From contig NC_081409.1 in assembly GCF_030272615.1 (NCBI RefSeq), positions 914,612,340 to 914,676,339 on the forward strand: a DNA stretch of 64,000 nt, in the 5' to 3' direction. The notes under the pieces were generated by a model. It made no database searches. It was not told the DNA's origin and saw only the letters and a program-made list of their open reading frames with translations. Positions 58,213 through 64,000 of the stretch are shown piece by piece; position 1 is the first letter of the stretch; the number at the start of each line of letters is the position of its first letter. Position numbers and translations under genes: made by a program. This DNA is from Cryptomeria japonica. Taxonomy: Eukaryota > Streptophyta > Pinopsida > Cupressales > Cupressaceae.

Positions 58213-58591
58213 TTTCTCAAGCTTCTTTGGAGGGACAGGACCTCAAAACGCCGACATAAGTTTGGAAGATTCCAAAGTAAAATTGGCTTCCATTTCTAAG
58301 ATTGTTGGAGAAATGTAGAGGTTTCTGATAAAACCATATTTAAGTTTGGATTCGCCAACTTGCCAAGTCTATTCATTACCAGTGTGGGCATTACGAAATT
58401 TACATTTAATGCATGGCTCTCCCCCATCATCGCCAATTCAGAGCATGTCGCAATAACTGCAAATTAACTTCACACTGCACAAGAAAAGTCAGCTTCTGAC
58501 AAGGAAATTGAAGTAATTGTTGTACCAACTTGGCAAAACATCTAGGTCCATTTAACGATTTCATTTCTGCCATTCCACCACCTCACCTTCC

Positions 58592-59026
58592 CTAGATCGA
58601 GACCCATGCTTCATTTGGCATGCCATCTGCAATAGTATTTCCCTCTCTTTTCACATGTGAGATGCAGTAATTATTAAACACTTTCAATTTTTCACTTATA
58701 ATATTTACATATTTATTCAATTTCCAACACGGTGTATGCCCTCTAACCAGAACCTGGACAACAATTTGGGAATCACCCTCCAGATGTAATTTTATCACCT
58801 TCATATTTGATGCTAAAGCAACTGCAAGTAAAGCCGCCTAAACTTCCGCCTCATTATTAGTGCCATCTCGAAGCCTTCTAGCCCCCGTACATAGGATCTT
58901 TCCTTCATCATCCCAAGCCACACATCCCGCTCTTGAAATCCCTGGATTGCCTTTTGAAGCTCCATCAAAATTTATTTTCACCCACCCCTTATCTGGTTTT
59001 GACCACTTTACTGTCTCTCTATCCAA
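58592..59026 (-). pseudogene. RNase H domain of a truncated LINE
   Basis: Minus-strand sequence matching plant RNase H-like (RVT_3) domains: WVKINFDGASKGNPGISRAG, GTNNEAEV, then after a stop near 58840 LEGDSQIVVQVLVRG and CISHVKREGNTIAD. The acidic residues D, E and D of the active site are present. One in-frame TAG at about 58839-58841 splits it. This is the same domain type as at the end of ORF2 in the 23.5-29.7 kb LINE, but it is diverged and not a direct copy. Confidence 0.85.
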
Positions 59027-59300
59027 ACGGTCACGAGAAGAATTAACCCTAGGAAACCCATGAATGGGTCGATTAATTGATTTAATTCAACTAACTAGAT
59101 CAAATGAACAATTAACGATAAAATCAACAATTAACAATTCACTAGCAATTCAACTAACTAATTAATCGATTAATTGATTTAATTAATTAATTCAAGTAAC
59201 TAAATCAAATCAATAATTAACAATTCAACTAACTAATTGATTTAATAATTAAATTTATTAAATCAACAATTCAACTAACTAATATCAAGATTTATCATCT

Positions 59301-59548
59301 ACAATAACATGATCAATTCTATATGTAGCTTGAACTAATTATAAAAATATAATATGGGCTCATAAACACGTGTAATAAACAAACAAGTAATCTCATCAAA
59401 AAAGTGTTGGGTACATAAAAAAGCATGTACAAGTGTCTCATATGTACATATAATCTCATCAAACAAGTGTTACATACATATAAGTAAAAAAAAAAAAGTA
59501 CATGCACTCTACATATAATATCATCAAACAATCATCACATGCACATAA
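59301..59548. other. AT-rich spacer with ACATATAATCTCATCAAAC repeats
   Basis: Words such as TAATCTCATCAAACAAGTGT recur three or four times between 59388 and 59530. No gene is seen. This may be the 3' flank of the minus-strand gene next to it. Confidence 0.5.
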
Positions 59549-59629
59549 ACTAGCTTGGTGGCCCCACCACTGATCCATGTTCTAAATGCTCTCCCTGCAC
59601 AAGAAATTACATGTACATGTTTAGCACAC

Positions 59630-59630
<1 letters not shown>

Positions 59631-59700
<70 letters not shown>
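59631..59700. repeat. (TA)35 microsatellite
   Basis: Thirty-five uninterrupted TA units within an intron of the minus-strand gene. A shorter (TA)n run lies at 59861-59883. It can extrude as a cruciform and is probably highly variable between individuals. Confidence 0.97.
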
Positions 59701-59702
<2 letters not shown>

Positions 59703-59882
59703 CGCATGCAAATATTATCTAACTATAAGTATGAAAATTTTACTTCAACATAAGTACATGCAAATTTTACCTGGTCTAATCCGCCATGTGCACCAGTAGA
59801 GCGTGGATGGGCCATAGGTATCCGAGATGGAGAACTCAAATGTGGTCCATGAACCTGGATTTTATATATATATATATATATA

Positions 59883-60140
59883 TGTTAACAATTTTGAAGT
59901 TGAAATCCACTATTTAAAAATAATTAAATAATATGACCTTACAGAAGAAAAATAAATAAAAATGTGTACTTAACTGTGACCATGTGCAGGAGCAGAAGAA
60001 GGTTGATCTCCTAGTGTCTCCAATGTAGTAGGGCGCTGTAAATAATTCAAAATTCAAATTGTGTTAACAATTTTGAAGTTGAAATCCACTATTTAAAATC
60101 AAATAAATGACATGACCTTATAGAAAAAATAATGTGTACC
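59883..60140. repeat. Duplicated intron segment
   Basis: A 35-bp stretch beginning GTTAACAATTTTGAAGTTGA is present at 59884-59918 and 60063-60097. After each copy come related AAATRA words, ATGACCTTA and then AGAA-AAATAA-AATGTGTAC. This points to a tandem duplication of about 180 bp in the introns of the minus-strand gene. Confidence 0.8.
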
Positions 60141-61365
60141 TCACAAGACTCGAAGGCTCTCCCAATCCTTCTTATCTCAGATGAATGGAAGGACACGTCA
60201 TCAATATCTATATCCAATGATGCATGTCCTCTAAAGCACGAACAAGCATATGGGTATAGTGACCATGAGCTCGAGCGGGAGGTGTAAAAGTCACAGGTTG
60301 CAGCGGTGTAGGTCGTGGTGGCTCAGGTGTCGGATCAACTAGTGTAGGTTGAGGAGGAGGTGTGGGATCAACATCAATATGTGGTGGAGGGGTTGTAGGG
60401 TGCACTGGAACTCCATCCTCTCTCCCCATATCAACCTGAGACGCTCTACCACCGTCATCTCGTATGTCCACATGGGCGTAAGGATCAATGCCACTGCTGG
60501 ATACCGCATTTGTAGCCCACAGAATGGTAGTCTGCGACTGTAAGAGATATCTCCCAACATGATCAGATGTCATATGGTTGACCTGAGTGGAAATATCTGC
60601 AATTCTCAAGTAGATATCTCTCCTGGCATCATCAGTTGTTGCATTGACTGCTTGTGATAACTCCAAATATTTTGGTAGAACCAAAAGGTTTGGACCAAAT
60701 AATGCTCGTTTATTAATGAGTGTTGGTGCATCAGGTCGTCTATATTTATCACTGAGACTCCCTCTGCCCTGTCCAACATTCGCTGGTATACTAGTATAAT
60801 CGACATCTAGGTCCATATGAAACTCTACAAACAATTGTTTGCAGAAATAAAGTGGCAACTCATCCTTCTGTGGCCACATATGATGAGCTACCAACCATCT
60901 AGGATATATGAATGGGGCAACAATTAGATCAGTGCATCTGGTAACTAAATAGCCCCTAATATTCTTCTGTCTTGGACCTTGATAATCGGGGAACATGGTA
61001 TGGACCTGTGTGGAAGATACATCTCTGTTCACGGTGTCCCATTTTATCGTGCCAATCACACTATGAGAAAGGGATATATAGAAAGAATCAACAAACATAT
61101 CATCATAAGGATTATATGTCTAAATAGTGTCAGTCATACAAACCAACTAATCCCTAATAGTTTGTGCCCTTTCCTTATTTGGTTGGGCAGCGGTGGCAAG
61201 TAATGTGGAATCAAGATGATCTAATGCATGTTGTAGGGCAAGAATGGTCTCGGCAAAAAGTCGAGCCCTACACTAAGTATCAGTGGAGGGCATTGGACCA
61301 AACTGTGTAGATGTTTGGTCAGTGCCCTCGGGATGAACACTAGCATCTGATGTATGATCATCCAT

Positions 61366-61596
61366 GTGGAAAATATCTGTATGTGTAATAAAAGCAAATA
61401 TAAAATTAAAATTAATTATTCAAAACTAAAATTTAAAAAATTCAAACTAATTCTGAAAACTATTTTAAACTAATTCAAACATATTTGAAAATGATACAAT
61501 TGTAATTTAAAGTACAATTCGAAGTAATTGAAACATTTGATACAAATTAATTTAAAGAAGCATTAAAATTAAATACATGTACCTACATTTATAGAA
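61366..61596. other. AT-rich spacer upstream of the minus-strand gene
   Basis: This should hold the promoter of the minus-strand gene. I see no clear TATA box. AATTAAAATTAATT-type words dominate. Confidence 0.4.
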
Positions 61597-62476
<880 letters not shown>

Positions 62477-62512
62477 GGGTGTGGGTGTGGGTGTGGGTGT
62501 GGGTGTGGGTGT
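62477..62512 (+). repeat. (GGGTGT)6 tract
   Basis: Six perfect GGGTGT units, ending in GTAGGTGTATG, at the right edge of the microsatellite. Six G-triplets with 3-nt loops fit a G-quadruplex pattern. It is similar to but not the same as plant telomere repeat TTTAGGG. Confidence 0.95.
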
Positions 62513-63124
62513 AGGTGTATGTATCTATGACTTTCTATGAGTACGAGGATTTATTTTTTCATATGTAGTGTATTGATTATAATTTTTTATGGTTTATATG
62601 TAAGGGTAATGAGAAAATGATTTTTTTTTTAATTTAATAGGTATATGAGCATTTTTTTTAAAAATATTTTTCTAATGTTTTCATTCTAAATGTTTTCAAA
62701 AAATCAATAAACTACAAAATAAAAAAATTATAACAATAAATATATTAATATTTTAAATTATAAATATAAAACAAAAAAAGAAAAAACAATGAACCTACCT
62801 AGAAAACTTCGGGCTGGGAATAAGCTCCTTAGGTAGTCTGGTCGAACTCCCAAAGCTCCTCAAGGTGCAAATGAGGGAAGTTGGCCAATTTTTTGGTTTA
62901 TAAAGTTGATAGTTCAGCCAGACTCTTGCAGCCACAAAGGCGCCAAACAGGCACCACACAGCGCCACGCGACACCACGTGGCCCCTGGGTAGTCCGACCA
63001 GACTACCCCTTGTTGGCCCAAAGTATGGCATAGGTGCATGCTTTGGCCCCTTGGTTTGCATTCCCTTTCCAACCCGGGCATTGAATCACCATGATGAAGG
63101 AATTTTGCTTGGGGAGAAAATTCC
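62513..63124. other. AT-rich, then GC-richer noncoding stretch
   Basis: 62513-62800 is A/T homopolymer-rich. 62800-63060 has GGCGCCAAACAGGC, CACCACACAGCGCCACGCG and a short palindrome GGGTAGTC-CGACCA-GACTACCC near 62986-63007. An earlier TAGTCTGGTCGAACTCC at 62834 is related to it. No gene is seen; the minus-strand frame at 62795-63061 has no domain. Confidence 0.45.
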
Positions 63125-63885
63125 TCTTACACCCTACTTTGGCGCTAATTTCATGCTCTGTAGGAATTCATCACTTGGGAGGAAATTCCTTCCTCACCCT
63201 GTTTTGGCACCCTGGCCACTGACTTGGGCAGAAATTTCATGTGATGAGGCATTGTTTAATGCATCAAGGAATTCCTCCTTGACCCCTGTCTAGTGCTCTA
63301 CTCCAATCCTAGGCATTGATTTAATGTGGTGCGGGAATTTGACTTGGAGGATGGAATTCCTCCTACACCTCAATTTGGCACTCCTCTTCATGCTTGAGTG
63401 CTAAAACCACAGTGTGGAGGATTTTGACGCTGAAGACATTTTCATCCATGACCCCAACTTGGCGCTCTGACTCCTTGCTTGGGTGCTATCCTAACCTTGT
63501 GGAGGCATTTTGGTTCATCATTGCTTTTCCTCCAAGCTCTAAGTTTGGCACTCTATATCCTTGATTGGGCACAAATTTGACTAAGTGAAGGAATTTGGCC
63601 TTGAAAGAAAAATCCTTCCATACCCCATTCTAGCACTCTATACCATGTTTGGGTGCTAAAACAATGATGTGGAGGATAGATGTGTTTGGAGGAAAATCAC
63701 TCCACAACCCCAATTTAGCACCCCTACTTAGGACTTGGGTGGAATTTGCATCATGTGGAGGAGTTTAGGTATTTCTTGTTTTTCTTCCATGACCCCAATT
63801 TAGCGCCCATTCCACATTTGAAGTGCATTTTTGTCATGGTAAAGGATTTTTTATTTTCTTCCCTAACTTAGCCATTTTCACCTTT
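63125..63885 (+). repeat. Degenerate satellite-like array, about 85-bp unit
   Basis: A landmark TTTGGCRCTCT-like word followed by CCTTG-TTGGG-GC and GAATTCCTCC or AAATTCCTTC recurs with the T before GGC/AGC at 63205, 63291, 63376, 63460, 63546, 63631, 63716 and 63801. Steps are 84-86 bp. An earlier unit at 63140 is shorter (65 bp). Units are diverged (perhaps 60-75 percent alike by eye). No ORF passes through. The array seems to fade near 63885. Confidence 0.82.
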
Positions 63886-64000
63886 CTAGGTTGGGATGCC
63901 ATTTTTGGATTCTGAAGTGGATTCCTTTGCCTTAGACTGATTTTTTATGCTTTTTCCACTTTAGGAAGGAATTCCACTAGACCAACTGCCTACTTTTTTA
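63886..64000. other. End of window, nothing recognised
   Basis: AT-rich sequence with words like those of the 85-bp array (GAAGGAATTCCACTAG), possibly a decayed last unit. Confidence 0.4.

Larger units (their letters stand above)
57178..59071 (-). mobile_element. 5'-truncated non-LTR retrotransposon (LINE type), minus strand, 1.9 kb
   Basis: Flanked by a 16-bp direct repeat ATTAATTGATTTAATT (57162-57177 and 59072-59087). The left edge is a poly-T run, which is the poly-A tail in minus orientation. The right edge falls within the RNase H domain, so the element is 5' truncated. Contents in transcription order: RNase H (59026-58592), a spacer of about 380 bp, then an unknown ORF (58212-57526) and the tail. 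Since the target itself is built of similar words, part of the 16-bp match could be by chance, but poly-A plus target duplication is a strong combination. A processed host transcript is an alternative. Confidence 0.8.
56560..59300 (+). repeat. AT-rich minisatellite (TTAATTGATTTGAATTGA), interrupted by an insertion
   Basis: Units built from ATTAATTGATTTGAATTGAG, TTGATTTAATTTGATTAATT and GATTTGAATCACTTAAT repeat from 56560 to 57177. Related units (ATTAATTGATTTAATTCAAC, AATCAACAATTCAACTAACT) resume at 59072-59300. There is no coding sequence in the repeat itself. Removal of the insertion at 57178-59071 leaves one continuous array. Confidence 0.85.
59549..61365 (-). pseudogene. Unknown multi-exon minus-strand gene, three TAG codons
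   Basis: Exon 1 starts at ATG 61365 (MDDHTSDASVHPEG) and stays in one frame to 60208 apart from TAGs at 61275-61273, 61149-61147 and 61122-61120. It has MFPDYQGPRQKNIRGYLVTR, DLIVAPFIYPRWLVAHHMWP and a Pro-rich end (HIDVDPTPPPQPTLVDPTPE). A frame change near 60240 continues as SLDIDIDDVSFHSSEIRRIG up to a GAG|GTACAC donor at about 60143. Small exons follow (PTTLETLGDQPSSAPAHGH near 60035-59975, HGPHLSSPSRIPMAHPRSTG near 59855-59772 with donor CAG|GTAAAA) and a last exon after TTGTGCAG near 59600 ending EHLEHGSVVGPPS-stop. It may be the accessory gene of a DNA transposon. No domain is recognised. Confidence 0.55.

Overview
This is nuclear DNA from a seed plant with a large, repeat-rich genome. 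A conifer or other gymnosperm is my best guess, from the transposon types, the long introns and spacers, the kilobase-long TG/TA tracts and an IFG7-like Ty3/gypsy element. I cannot name the species. I see no rRNA, tRNA, organelle or bacterial sequence, and no convincing ordinary host gene. Almost everything recognisable is a transposable element or satellite-like repeat.

Layout. 1-2586: spacer with short duplications. 2587-11549: a CACTA (En/Spm) DNA transposon with a multi-exon TNP2-type transposase ending in a long Asp run, then a second gene region with a degenerate SET domain and a plant-transposase-like C-terminal region. 15294-15598: subterminal repeats and a CACTA-type right end with a perfect 46-bp hairpin. 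16600-18490: a degenerate repeat block split by a 1.27-kb solo LTR with a GACTC target duplication. 19611-22477: a decayed minus-strand gene of unknown type. 23493-29690: a complete L1-type LINE with 16-bp target duplications; ORF1 and ORF2 overlap by ATGA and carry only nonsense mutations. 32270-33060: a relic resembling the leader of the next element. 33874-52294: an 18.4-kb Ty3/gypsy element of the Tat type, with two RNase H domains and CATGT target duplications, inserted into a kilobase-scale TG/TA microsatellite. 53155-56188: a decayed HTH plus DDE transposase gene. 56560-59300: an AT-rich minisatellite split by a 1.9-kb minus-strand non-LTR insertion. 59549-61365: an unknown multi-exon minus-strand gene. 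61597-62512: AC/TG tracts ending in a (GGGTGT)6 run. 63125-63885: an 85-bp satellite-like array.

The most interesting system is inside the Tat element. Its leader carries two arrays of a degenerate repeat, core TAGCGCRT, with a spacing of almost exactly 21 bp. A third array of the same core, in the opposite orientation, fills the intron of an antisense plant mobile domain (PMD) gene near the 3' LTR. That gene has its own TATA box, a 25-codon first exon and phase-matched GT-AG splice sites. Each array therefore lies just downstream of a promoter, in the same orientation as its own transcript.

A second theme is decay. Thirty internal stops were located in the LINE, the Tat element, the antisense gene and the 59.5-61.4 kb gene. 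By eye, 21 are TAG, mostly explicable as CAG to TAG or CTGG to CTAG, and frameshifts are very few. This fits deamination of methylated CHG cytosines in silenced transposons.
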